Positions 23,800 to 35,034 of a DNA stretch of 64,000 nt are shown one piece after another. The DNA lies in the NCBI GenBank assembly GCA_963971305.1, contig OZ020306.1, positions 33,811,512 through 33,875,511 on the forward strand, in the 5' to 3' direction. Source of the stretch: Arcuatula senhousia. Taxonomy: Eukaryota > Mollusca > Bivalvia > Mytilida > Mytilidae. The notes under the pieces are model-generated. The model was not told where the DNA came from and ran no database searches. It saw nothing but the letters and a program-made list of their open reading frames with translations. The translations under genes and the position numbers were made by a program. Numbering within the stretch: the stretch's first letter is position 1; each line of letters begins with the position of its first letter.

Positions 23800-24175
23800 T
23801 TTTTGTTTGTCCCGTTCGGGGCCCGGGTAACGAAAAGGCCCACAGCAGAGTCTAGCATGTCGTAAGAGGCGACATAGGGTCTTGGGATTCTGACATCGGG
23901 CTAGTGTTAAGTCCATGGAGCGACCAAACGCACGTAGAAGACCCCATTGTGGACCGCCAAGTGGTGCACCATATAAGCTAAATTTTCTGCCCTACCCACC
24001 TCTCTTTTTTCCTGTGGTCTTCAAAATTTACTGTTACTTTGTTTTTCACTCCAACACATTTTCTCATCATCGTTTAATGTTCATTTTATCATTCTCTTCA
24101 TTTTCATCGCCTTCATATAACCTATATAGTGTTGTCATAAACACCAACTCACTCACTCATATAGAGGGATAACCT
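23800..24175 (+). repeat. Dispersed 'CACT-tail' repeat, most complete copy
   Basis: Starts near GGCCCGGGTAACGAAAAGGC, passes GTCGTAAGAGGCGACATAG and ends ACCAACTCACTCACTCATA. Pieces of the same family occur at 23090-23250, 27105-27510 (reverse), 33380-33530, 12500, 6190 and 29110. SINE- or MITE-like; no pol III boxes are clear. The 85-aa open frame here is not a gene. Confidence 0.5.
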
Positions 24176-24539
24176 TCAGTGCGCTTGATGGGTAGTTATT
24201 TTTTGTTTTTGAGTGCCTAGTCTCTGCTTCAACCCATGTCAAGCTGTTTCAATGCTATACTATTCAAAACAAAATTATTGTATAGCCATAAGTCTTCAGT
24301 GTCTAAGTTGACAGCTTGCAATGTCTTGCATACCGATGCGATCACATGTGTCCTTCATTTTATTTATTAATAGAAAATTGAAATTCTGACCAAGCAAATC
24401 ATTGATCTATGATATATGTTGATTACAAAAACAATTTCACAGCTACGCTCCAGGCAATGTCTCGAACTATGACTTTTAAAAGAAATTCAGATTATTGATC
24501 GTTTCTATACAGAAAAACTTTGTTGTCATTTTTATTTTG

Positions 24540-24889
24540 AACACCCGTGAAGGTTAGCACTGCTGGTGGAGTTTTAATTCCCGAGGTTAGCCCGCTCCGG
24601 CACCAACACTTTTGTGTTGGAGAACACATCAAAGCTTTAAATTATCGGTTTAAATTTCAAAATTGTCTAAACCCTAAGGTTCTTCCTACCCCAGACATAG
24701 GTTGATCATCTTAGTAATCATTTGTTTCCCCTTTTTGGTATTATTGGTTTTACTGTTCTATGCTCTTCATAATCATATAGTGTTTAGCATTTTCAATATA
24801 TTTGGTAGAGCGACTCTGATGAGTCTTGAATAGACGAAACGCGCGTCAGGCGTAGCAAAATTTATTGTCTGGAACTTTGTTGTCAGTTT
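24540..24889 (+). repeat. Dispersed repeat ending in a hammerhead ribozyme
   Basis: Starts around GTTAGCACTGCTGGTGGAG, has an inner hairpin near ACCAACAC-TTTTGT-GTTGG, and ends with a hammerhead core at 24810-24853 and AAATTTATTGTCTGGAACTTTG. A diverged relative is at 60900-61140. I recognise the layout from mollusc repeats by memory. Confidence 0.6.
24806..24858 (+). ncRNA. Type I hammerhead ribozyme motif
   Basis: CTGATGA (24816-24822), stem II GTCT/AGAC with loop TGAAT, GAAA (24836-24839), a short stem III ACGCGCGT, and the cleavage triplet GTC ending at 24847. Stem I is GCGACT with AGGCGT: four Watson-Crick pairs plus one G-U and one A-G mismatch. All conserved core bases are present. 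The GAAACGCGCGTC block matches the Schistosoma-type hammerhead core as I recall it. Self-cleavage is inferred. Confidence 0.75.
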
Positions 24890-25592
24890 TAGCTCACCTG
24901 ACCCGAATGATCATGTGAGCTATTGTCATTGTTAAGCGTCCGTCGTCTGTCCGTCCGTCGTCCGTCCGTTAACCTTTCTTCAAACATCTTCTTCTCTGAA
25001 ACCACTGATGGGATTGCTTTGAAACTTTATACACTTGATCTTTAGGATGTCCTCTACCAAGTTTGTAAAATTTGTGAACCTTGACCAACCAACATGGCCG
25101 CCGTTACTAAAAATAGAACAGGGGGTCAGACCATAGTTTTTCGCTTATAGCTCAAAAAGTATAAGAGATAGAGAAAATCCTTCTTCAGCATCAAAAGTTC
25201 TACGTAACAAAACTCTCCATTGAGTGAAAGTTGTGGGACGACTCCTTACAGGAGTTATTTCCCCTTAATCATCAAAATTACCATTTTCACAGTTTTTGAA
25301 CTTTATCTTAAAAGTTAGCATTGCAAAATTGTTCAGCTCATTAAGATCTACAAAAATGATTTCAGGGTCAAAATTGTCAGATCATACTTTTAAGTGTTTT
25401 CAATCAATTTTAACTTGTTTTTTTTCAAATGGAAAGCTTTGTAACTTTGTATTCTTGATCTTAAAAGTGTTTTCTATCCTTACCAGTTTCTTTAATGTTA
25501 CTTACCCAGTACATTTAGACCATGTTGCACACTAGGTAAGAGGCTTTAGCATAAGAGATCAGATGAGCGATTTAGGCTCCTGGGAGCCTCTA
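24889..25592 (-). mobile_element. GGTGAGCT family, reverse copy 3
   Basis: Begins AGCTCACCTGACCC, then GCGTCCGTCGTCTGTCCGTCC. It has one to two units containing AACATGGCCGCCGTTGC-like text, and ends with AGGCTCC-TG-GGAGCCT. A shorter array than copies 2 and 4. Confidence 0.65.
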
Positions 25593-27104
25593 GTTATTCC
25601 TATTAAAACTCAATTATTTGTTCATGTCTACTTATACTTATTTCTAAAATTCCTTTGCCATGGTAAATGCACGAAACTTGTTGATAGACATGTACTAAAT
25701 ATTTGATGTCGATTTCTTAGAGGAATGCATATGCAAGATTGTTGAATTGAATTTTTGTCTAGTTTTCTTTAGGCAGATTTGACCCATCCTAGCCGAATCA
25801 CTGGCAGATTGACTGTAGTGTCACACCTTTTTGCCTCTTTTGTCTTAACTTTAATTATGCTTTATTGACGTCTGTCTGTTACTAAAACTTGATTTTCTGT
25901 TTTCTCAAATGTTGTCAAACTGTATTTTAAAATGATTCCCGATAATAGAAAATAACAGAGAAATTCCAGCTGTATCATCTTTGTAAATGACGTCCTTGCC
26001 CCAAAAGTTAAGCAGAAAATACTTAAAATAACAAATGAGGAATAAAGGTAATAACAAAATGACCGACCTTCAAAGACCAATCTCAATGTCCAGGAGAAAA
26101 GACAAAACAAGAAAAAAACTTGTAAAAATGGAAGACTGAATTCAAATAGTCCTGGCTTAGTACAGGCATTTCAAAAGGAATGTTAGGTTTAACCAGGTTT
26201 TATGGCACACTAAACCTCCCACATCCATTGCGAATTTATGGTCCGGTAGTAACACAAAACACAACACGTTTGAAAGACATAATAGGGATATTGCGTTTTG
26301 ATTTTTTTTCCACCAGTGGCTGATAACGAAGGAATTATTTTAGAGATCGTATAAGAAGTATTTTCTTGAAACCTTGGTCTAATAGTCGGTCACGGAGACA
26401 GCGGTGCCATATGAAAATTCTGAAAAATCTGCGCAAGCCCTGTCATATCGAAAAAGTTGTGAAATATAAACACCGTAAGAAGGTGAAGTAAGTATATTAC
26501 TTTCTAGGTAAGGAAAATCCATTATTTGAAAATTAAAGTCTTTTATCGTAATTTTTTGAACTGAGAGGACAACCCAGGTCAAATTCGAGATTTAAATCCA
26601 AGAATGACGAGAAACAATTGGATTCGATTGTTTCTTCAATCTTTAACTCTGGAGGATAAATCGAAGAAATCCATCTACCAAACGAACAAATATGTTGGTA
26701 TACGAGCGTGTTTACACAAGAGAGACTGAGAGATAATCTCAAGTAGAAGAGCAAATTACTAGTACATAAGGACCCAAAAAACCAACCATCTACTATATCT
26801 ATTAACGAAGGCCAGTGACAGACAAAACAGTTATCTCGAATTATTTCATTAGAATAGTACATTTATATTATATCACTGGACATATGTACGTCTTCTTTCA
26901 TCTTTTATTTTAAAGATACGGTTAACACGATAATTTTGATAAAACGCATTCTGTGTTTCCTGTCCGAAACCTTAAAACTATTATCTCTGATTTAATTAGC
27001 AATTCATATGCTTTACAGATTGTGGCCAGACATTTTACATCATTTACATTGTAGAAGATAAATTATCTACGTGATAAAAAGTTCGAACTGACTGGCATGA
27101 CTGG
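25593..27104. other. No gene; start of duplicated block b
   Basis: AT-rich. 26130-26220 holds the GTCCTGGCTTAGTACAGGC dispersed repeat. 26780-27080 is copy B of duplicated block b. Nothing coding is supported. Confidence 0.4.
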
Positions 27105-27510
27105 AGTGAGTGAGTTGGTGTTTTACGCCCTTGCAACGCTATAAGGGACCAACCATTTGATTTTTATGGGGTGGCTATGGAGATTTTCTTCGTCCTGCCT
27201 TTTTATTTTTGGAAAAACCAGATCCTGGATTTTTTTTTTCACGCTAGCGCGCGCATTTTTTTTTAAAACTACTATAAATTTTTCAATCAAAGATACCATC
27301 CTGCCTTTTTTTCATTCAAAGCACTGTCCTGCCTGATTATTTCTGGATTTTTGCCATCCTGCCTTTCACCATACCCCCCCCCATAAAAATCAAATGGGCG
27401 CTCCCTAAAGGTTACATGTGTATTTACAGGAGAAAAACATTTAAAGGATGATAATATGAACATGAAATGATGATGATTAATGAAATATGGGGATGGGGTG
27501 GGACACAAAG
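27105..27510 (-). repeat. Reverse 'CACT-tail' repeat split by a MITE
   Basis: GAGTGAGTGAGTTGGTGTT (27109) and GATGATAATATGAACATGAAAT-like text (about 27447) are the two halves of a reverse copy of the 23800 repeat. The MITE at 27144-27406 sits between them. Confidence 0.55.
27144..27406. mobile_element. AGGG-ended MITE with CCTGCC internal repeats
   Basis: Terminal inverted repeats of about 38 bp: AGGGACCAACCATTTGATTT on the left, with the right end its inverse, each followed inward by TTATGGGG and a G/C tract. The flank is TA on the left and AA on the right. The interior has four (G/A)TCCTGCCT units spaced 30-70 bp. No ORF. Confidence 0.7.
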
Positions 27511-29099
27511 GACTGGTGCTTTAGAATAGTAAGGAATAAATACATTTAGTGCAGCGCCCAAAAAACAAGATTATCCTATAATGGAAACAAAAACACACAA
27601 GCCTTTTCCAATTTTGCTTCAAATTTCGACAGGCGTGATAATCTTTATTATCAGGGTAATATTTTGCATATATCAGTAGTTCTAAAACACTTTAATGTAA
27701 TTGCCTTGGTATCACTACCTTGTGAACAATGAATCACAGATTTAATTGCTCAAATATTCCGTTTGCTCCGTCTTATGGATTCAATGCTTTTCTACCCAAG
27801 AGCTTTTTTGGAACACGTGATGCATAGCGCAGACATTTTGTTGTTGCTTACAAGTTTGCTATTCACTACAGGTTAATTCAGATTGAAACGTTATACTAAA
27901 TTTTTAAGAGAAGTATGCTGTTTAGAACTTTTTCCATTGGTCATTTGTATATACAGTCAGAGAGGTGGTAACAAAATATTATCTCCCTTGTAAATAATTT
28001 GTATGTCTAACTGATTCGAAAAACACATCATGTTGAATGACGCGATGAGCTGAAATCACCTTAACTTAATCTTTTGATTAATAAAAAGTAGGTCATGGTT
28101 ATTTTTAAGTTCCGGTACAAGTGAATGGACAAAATATTGTTCTTTTTTCTTAGTTAGGATGTTTTACGCATAGAATAATAATTTGTGACAAAAAAGGAAT
28201 TTATTATCTCTAAGGAAAAACCGGAACTCTATAAAGGTGATTAACATGTTGAATTAAAAAAATTATGGTAAGTGCGACGGGTTACATACTTTGACAGATG
28301 ACGACCAATCTTATGCTTTTTTTGTTGACAAAATTTTAAGGAAATCGGAGAAAAATGTTTTTTTGTCACAAGTTACAGTTTTACAAATCGAACAAACCTC
28401 ACTTAATAGACCCCCCCTTCTAAAACGTCATTTTACATTTGCTTATTATCATTTTATAATAAAGACATGCATTATATTAATAAAAAGTAAAATTTTAACA
28501 GTTTCATCAGTTAAGGCCTTATATATTGCAGAATTAAAGAAAAATATTTCAGGAAGTCGAGTAGACCATTGCTATTTTTAGCTGAGTATGAGATACTCTC
28601 AATGTTTATTTATTTTATGAATGAAATTTCTTAATTTAGAAAGGGGGATTCACAAATAACTTATGAAATAAGCTCAACTTTGACAATCATTTTTATCAAT
28701 AGCGCTATAGCGACGGGTTCAGGAATTTTTTTTATCAGAACGAATGGAGTCTTATCTGTTGGATCTATTTTTTTCAGATTTTTAGGAGCTTTATGTTTTA
28801 AATGTCACAAAGGAAATCAGACCCCATAATATCACTTAACATGAGAAATGTGCTCTTTTCACGCTGCATATTTAATAAACCAAGGCAAATTCGGTATTGT
28901 TTACTTACATTTTGCATATTTTATATCACATTTTATTTTAAAAGTTGCTCTAATAAACTTTTTAATGCCCATAGTTACTACGTAAACATCCCGAATCAAA
29001 TTCTACCTTATTTACTGAAGAGCGCATATTCTTTTGTCTCGTTCTGACCACCTTTCTGACTGTATAATATAAGTTAATACTCACTCAAAATCTGCGAAC
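27511..29099. other. AT-rich stretch, no gene
   Basis: 27520-27710 is the end of duplicated block b. The rest has only short AT-rich open frames without coding character. Confidence 0.4.
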
Positions 29100-29429
29100 A
29101 TTTGAGGAAATGAACACGAGAGAGGTGATAAAACGAACATGAAATGATGACGAAGAGGGAGAGTAACATAACACGTTTTAACAAATGAACAAAAATCTAA
29201 AAATTGATAAGGTTCAAGGTCAGTAAAAATACCCAAAACAAATTAAAGATGCGAATCAAATTTTTATCAAGTAATACTCGTCCCAGATTTGTAAATATGG
29301 TATAAATTCTTGTTTGTGATAGAACGCAGTTTCCAAGACAAATTAACATGGAGAAAAACATATTGATACTTCTATTACATATCATATGGAGCAGACTGTA
29401 AATGACCGCAAGGAAACAATTTTAAACTA
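29100..29429. repeat. Segmental duplication block F, left half
   Basis: Resembles 62250-62330 and 62900-63075: GACAAATT(A/G)A, GAGA/GCAAAACATATTGATAC and CTATTACA match in order. The right half continues at 31400, after an inserted repeat. Confidence 0.55.
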
Positions 29430-31399
29430 GAGGCTCCCAGGAGCCTGAATCGCTCACCTGATCTCTTATGCCAAAGTTTGAATAAATTTCACAAACTTTC
29501 AAGTATACAAAGTTGCAAAACAATCCTTTCAGTGGTTTTGGAGAGATTTTTGGAATTCAGTTTAAATTAATAGAAAAAAAACCGTTAAAGGGAATTAACT
29601 ACTGTAAGGACCTTTTGATGCTGAACAAGAAAATTTGCTTCCGATTTTCTTTATCTCTTATACTTTTTGAATTATAAGCCAAAAACAATGGTTTGACCCC
29701 CCTGTTCTATTTTCAGCAACGGCGGCCATGTTGGTTGGTCGACATGTATATAATTCACAAGCTTAGTAGAGGACATCCTAAGGATCATGTATACCAAGTA
29801 TCAATGCAATCCCTTCAGTGGTTTTAGAGAAGAAGATTTTTGAAAATCAGTTAAAATTAATGGAAAAAAACAGTTAAAGGGGAATAACTCTTAAACGGCT
29901 GATCTGACAATTTGGACCCTGAATCAATTTTGTAGATCTCAATGAGCTAAACAATTCTGCAATGCTTACTTTTCCTCTAGCTCTAACGGTTTTCAAGATA
30001 TTGTCCAAAAACTGCAAAAATGGCCAATTTTGATGATTAAAGGGCAATAACTCCTACAAGGAGTTGTTTCACAACTTCGACTCAATGGAGAGATTCGTAG
30101 AGCTTTTGATGCTGAACAAGAAAATTCGCTTCCGATTTTCTTTATCTCTTATACTTTTTGAGTTATAAGCCAAAAACAATGGTCTGACCCCCCTGCTCTA
30201 TTTTTAGCAACGGCGGCCATGTTGGTTGATCGACATGTATATAATTCACAAACTTGGTAGGGGACATCCTAAAGATCATGTATACCAAGTATCAATGCAA
30301 TCCCTTCAGTGGTTTTAGAGAAGAAGATTTTTGAAAATCAGTGTAAATTAATGGAAAAAAAAACAGTTAAAGGGGAATAACTCTTAAACGGCTGATCTGA
30401 CAATTTAGATCCTGAAATCATTTTTGTAGATCTCAATAAGCTAAACAAACAATTTTGCAATGCTAACTTTTCCTCTAGCTCTAATGGTTTTCAAGATATT
30501 GTCCAAAAACTGCAAAAATGGTCAATTTTGATGATTAAAGGGCAATAACTCCTATAAGGAGTCGTTTCACAACTTCGACTTAATGAAGAGATTCGTAGAG
30601 CTTTTGATGCTGAACAAGGAAGGTTGCTTCGGATTTTCTCTATCTCTGATACTTTTTGAGTTATAAGCCCAAAAAATGGTCTGACCCCCCTGTTCTATTT
30701 TTAGCAACGGCGGCCATGTTGGTTGGTCGACATGTATATAATTCACCAACTTGGTAGAGGACATCCTAAAGATCATGTATACCAAGTATCAATGCAATCC
30801 CTTCAGTGGTTTTAGAGAAGAAGATTTTTGAAAATCAGTGTAAATTAATGGAAAAAAACAGTTAAAGGGGAATAACTCTTAAACAGCTGATCTGACAATT
30901 TAGACCCTGAAATCATTTTTGTATATCTCAATGAGCTAAACAATTCTTCAATGCTAACTTTTACTCTAGCTCTAACGGTTTTCAAGATATTGTCCAAAAA
31001 CTGCAAAAATGGTCAATTTTGATTATTAAAGGGCAATAACTCCTATAAGGAGTCGTTTCACAACTTCGACTCAATGGAGAGATTCATAGAGCTTTTGATG
31101 CTGAACAAGGAAGGTTGCTTCGGATTTTCTCTATCTCTTATACTTTTTGAGTTATAAGCCAAAAACAATGGTCTGACCCCCCTGTTCTATTTATAGCTAC
31201 GGCGGCCATGTTGGTTGGTCAACATGTATATAATTCACAAACTTGGTAGAGGACATCCTAAAGATCATGTATACCAAGTATCAATGTAATCCCTTCAGTG
31301 GTTTCAGAGAAGAAGATCTTTGAAGAAAAGTTAACAGACGGACGACGGACGCTTAACGATGACAATAGCTCACATGACCCTTCGGGTCAGGTGAGCTAA
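29430..31399 (+). mobile_element. GGTGAGCT family, full-length copy 4 with 490-bp units
   Basis: The left hairpin AGGCTCC-CA-GGAGCCT is at 29431. There are about 3.5 tandem units of 490-498 bp, marked by TGACCCCCCTG near 29693, 30185, 30682 and 31174. It ends with GACGGACGACGGACG and the hairpin AGCTCACATGACCC-TTC-GGGTCAGGTGAGCT. It shares both ends with copy 2 but has a longer unit. Non-coding. Confidence 0.75.
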
Positions 31400-31620
31400 A
31401 AAGCTGAAACAATATAAATGTTCACGCTTCTTTTCCTCATTTTACATATAATATTGAGATTTATTGGTATTTTAATTTCATTATTGATTGTAGAAACCTC
31501 TTAACAATGTAATATATTCACAATGTTTATGGACTTCAGGACTTAAGTATGTTTTGATGCTAATCAAAGAGTTTGCATTAATGTTTTTGCCAATAGCAAC
31601 TTGATATTTAAGAACCGAAA
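31400..31620. repeat. Segmental duplication block F, right half
   Basis: AGCTGAAACAATATAAATG, TTCACGCTTCTTTT and the following 200 bases match 63073-63310 (AGCTGAAACAAATAAACG, TTCACGATTC) in the same order. Confidence 0.55.
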
Positions 31621-31689
31621 AACATTCTAAAAGCTACCAATGGCAAATTCGAATGAAAACTGCAACATTCAAACGACAAAACTGCTAAA

Positions 31690-31915
31690 ACTGAGGGGGG
31701 GGGCCTGGCGGTTTTTGTAAATAAATATTCTGGCATTGAAAAGTTGAAAATGAATAATCTGACATCTACCTTCAAGAAAAAAATAATAATCTGTCCCAAG
31801 ATTCTTTAGTATTTCATATAGAAAATGAATTTTCTGACCCGCAAAATTTTGAAAACAAATAACCTTACTCGACCCAAACTGCCAGCCCCCCTTTCAGAAT
31901 CAAATGTTGTCCCCT
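31690..31915. mobile_element. AGGG-ended MITE, left-truncated
   Basis: The right end (AGAATCAAATGTTGTCCCCT followed by TA) matches the element at 50397. The left end starts inside the G tract (CTGAGGGGGGG), so about 20 terminal bases are missing. The interior shows repeats of AATATTCTGG/AATAATCTG(A/T). An open frame on the minus strand is not a gene. Confidence 0.6.
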
Positions 31916-32404
31916 TAGTTTAATTTGAACATATTTTACTACACATGAAAAGTGAAACAGGTCACAAATATTATCTAAAATACAGTTTAACAAGAGAAAT
32001 AGATATACAATAAAGCGATAAGTAATGATGAATTGCACTAATATGTACATGTTAAAAAAGTGTACAACAACCAGCAACTGAACGTGAACTCAAGTCAAGT
32101 CACACAGATGTGTGGAACCAGTTGAAACACATGTCGCGTTGTAAGTGAATCATTTTTTATGTATTTGTTTGTCCTGTTAAGGAAAATGAAAAAAAAACGC
32201 TGCGAAAAACCTTATATCTGTACACAAATGAGAGTTCGAAATTCTGCATATGATGTATTCAATAAGTGAATTTTTTTAGTACAGACATGACAGACGACAT
32301 CCTATGATGCAATCAATCAGATATGACCCTAAACTCAATTAGCCGAAACAATCACCTTGCCGTATAGTTTGCCCCAGTGCCAATGGTGCTTCTATTAAGT
32401 CATG

Positions 32405-32915
32405 TGTTTAAACTTAAGTATTCGTTAAACAGGAAGTAGATGACCTAGGATCATAAAATCCCTATACATCATACGATGCTATATGATAAAGCTATATGCA
32501 AAATATCAAATCTCTACATTATGTAGTTGCTTAGAAAACTGTGATGAAAATTTTGCCTTTATGTCCAATATGCAAAAGAACCCAAGTATTCGGAAGGCAG
32601 GAAGTAGATGACCTATAGGATCATAAAATCGCTATACTCCATATGAGCTATGTGCACAATATCGAACCTCTACATTATTATGTAGTTGCTTGAAAAACTG
32701 TGACGAACAGAATTAATGTCAACAGTGTGTAAAAACCTAAGTATTCGGTAAACAGGAATCAGATGACACCATATGGAACTATAGGATAAAGTTGTATGAA
32801 AATATCAGATATCTACGATTGCTTAGAAAAGTGTGACAGAAGTTTTGTTATGGACAGACGAACGAACGAACGGACGATCAAGGGTATCACAGTATACCCC
32901 CACTTATTCGAAGCG
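32405..32915 (+). mobile_element. Tandem 160-bp repeat with GGAC tract and end hairpin
   Basis: Three units carrying AACAGGAAGTAGATGACC (near 32428, 32586, 32751). An (ACGA)n/ACGGACG tract lies near 32860 and a hairpin GGGTATCACAGTATACCC at 32882-32899. Confidence 0.6.
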
Positions 32916-33001
32916 GTGTATAACGAATCAAAATCTTCTATATCCAAATTGAGATCGATCTGCTCTTTTGTTTTTTTTTTTTTGTTTTTTTTTTGTAAAA
33001 T

Positions 33002-33213
33002 ACTGTGGTTTCATTATAATTCGTGGGATATCAATTTTCGAGGTTTTCGTGAGTGGCTTTGACCCACGTAATTCGATCCCCAACGAAAAGGAAATTTTAC
33101 TTTACATTGATCTGAATGCTGAAGGATTCAGAACCACAAATTAAGAATCCACGAACTTATATTTTATCAAACCACGAAAGTTTGATACCCACGAAAATAA
33201 ATGAATCCACAGT
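33002..33213. mobile_element. 212-bp MITE, ACTGTGG ends
   Basis: ACTGTGGTTTCATTATAATT and the right end AAATGAATCCACAGT are inverted repeats. Inward, TTCGTGGGATATCA matches TGATACCCACGAA. Internal motifs are of the TTTCGTGG type. A non-autonomous DNA element with no coding frame. Confidence 0.7.
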
Positions 33214-33379
33214 GTTGCGCTATAAGTATAAGTGACAATTTTTGAATGTAAAACATCCAAGACACAGCAAATGAATTGTTGTTCCAAAGGCACAATAAAT
33301 AAACCTACCAAATTTTAGAAGAATTATTGGCTATTTGTAGATATACCATATAGGCTGAATTGTCCATCATAACCGATCT

Positions 33380-33530
33380 CTCCTTTCAGGTGGCCTTCAA
33401 CATTTTGTGTACCCACCACTACTAATATCCCTTATCATCATTTCAAGTTCATTTTCTTTTGTCGTCCTTATAATGCTCATCGACCTGGAATAACCTAATA
33501 TTGTATAGTTATGATCGCTCACTCACTCCC
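33380..33530 (+). repeat. 'CACT-tail' repeat, partial copy
   Basis: GTACCCACCACTACTAATAT, TCATCATTTCAAGTTCATTT and the end GCTCACTCACTCCC follow the order of the copy at 23800. Confidence 0.45.
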
Positions 33531-33710
33531 TTAGTCTACGTAATTCAAAAGATTCAAATGTAATTATTAAAGTTTTTAAGACATCATTTAAGTACATTAA
33601 TGTATATACGACCATGGTTATTCTTTCGTTTATTTTCTCCCACGCAATATAAAAACAAAAACATATTGGTTTTGTGTTTTGACAATGTTTAAATCATTAT
33701 GGTTTTATAC

Positions 33711-34260
33711 TGACCGCCCGGTGAACTTAAGACACACTGCGTGCAAATGACTGTTCTCTAATTGTGTTATTTCAGAGCTCCCTCTGATACAATACTATTT
33801 TTCCATCAAATCTGAATTCTCCAGATTGAAAATCAAATTATGATGTATAAATAAGTCAAATTATCATGTCTGATGCTGAACAGAAATGTTTATAGCCGCT
33901 GGAAGTATGTTTTGATCAAACTACATTATCTTGCACTCAACTCTACTGAGTATAATTCTTCTTGTTTACTTGAAACCACATAAATAATAGACGTAAAAAT
34001 AAAAGGGTGCAATTGCATTTTTTAATTGGTTTCAATATATCTGTTTTGTTATAGTCCTTTAATGGTGTTCTCAAGTAGAAAGAAGGGGAACAGTGTCAGT
34101 AAAGCCAATAAAATTAAGTTGTTTCGGTTCTTAATTAAACAACAACTTATATTAAATTAATTGCCATGGAATTTTTTTTTTTGGTTCTTTTAGAAACTTT
34201 ATTGTTTATTTTCGTGCAAGTTGGTCTGTTTTAGTTAAGTATTGTTTAATGGAGTCCTGT
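33711..34260. repeat. Segmental duplication block E, copy 1
   Basis: Matches 60375-60903 in order: TGACCG(C/T)C(C/T)GGTGAAC, GCGTGCAAAT, CAAATTATGATGTAT, ACATTATCTTGCACTC, TTAAGTATTGTTTAA-like. Roughly 75% identity by eye. Confidence 0.6.
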
Positions 34261-34446
34261 TCTTCGAGAAGAAATATTTGTTATTGGAAAGCTGAGTACA
34301 AATTGTACTATTTGATACACTTATTTTGTAAATTATGCAACGTTTTCTGGAACCCAAATAGTTTAAAATGAAAAGCCGAATTGGCCTGAGAGGATATATT
34401 GGTAATGTACGGGCAAGCATTCTTAGAAGTACAAAGGCTTTATCAT

Positions 34447-34640
34447 TTATGACAGTTTACAGAATGGACACAAATTCTGTTCCAAGGGTGGCATTAAGAT
34501 GGAGATCTTCAGGGAAGATAAGTTAGAGAAGGCCTAAAGAAACAGGAGTTATGTGGAGATGAGTGAGAAGAATTGGACATACAGAACGGCGATGTCTGTA
34601 TGATGAAGGCCTCGTGTGTTTTAAAGCACGAAGAAGATGA
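34447..34640 (+). pseudogene. LINE reverse-transcriptase C-terminal remnant
   Basis: One frame reads RMDTNSVPRVALRWRSSGKI, stop, RRPKETGVMWR, stop, VRRI. This matches the motif 'RM...(I/V)P..AL.W.P.GKR..GRPK.TWRR' found after the RT domain in some LINE ORF2 proteins. It is broken by two stops. No flanking RT remains. Confidence 0.5.
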
Positions 34641-35034
34641 TAAAAGTAATGCTTTCGAATAGCAGCATATATGTAGTCTAAATGTGGTCAGACGGGATTA
34701 AAAAAAGATATTGAACGTAGCTTTTAGACACTTAATTCAAGAACATGGTGCATACCCAAGGTGTTCAAATAAATTGATCCTACTCAATACTTGACATCGA
34801 ACTTCATTACAGTCAAATAGACTGAAGAAATTATTTCCATATGTGCAAAAATGGTTTTTTATAAGGGGAAACATTAACTGTGTAAAATGTGTAATCCATT
34901 TTAATATTTTCTGCGTTGTCTTTGGCAAACGAAAACGGAGTTAACGTTCTTGTCTTGAAAACGTCTGGTGACGTATGAAATTAAATTTTATCTTTTGGTG
35001 TGTGTTGAATGATTTAGTTCACGTTAATACTAAA

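Larger units (their letters stand above)
22690..24540. repeat. Segmental duplication, copy B, block a
   Basis: 22690-22910 aligns with the RGK 3' UTR (16030-16280): ATTAAAC, TAGGAT, GATGCAAAT, AAAAGATTA and CAGAGAATC in the same order. 24235-24540 aligns with 16430-16760. The gap between is filled by other repeats (22920-24235). No copy of exon 4 itself precedes it. Confidence 0.6.
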
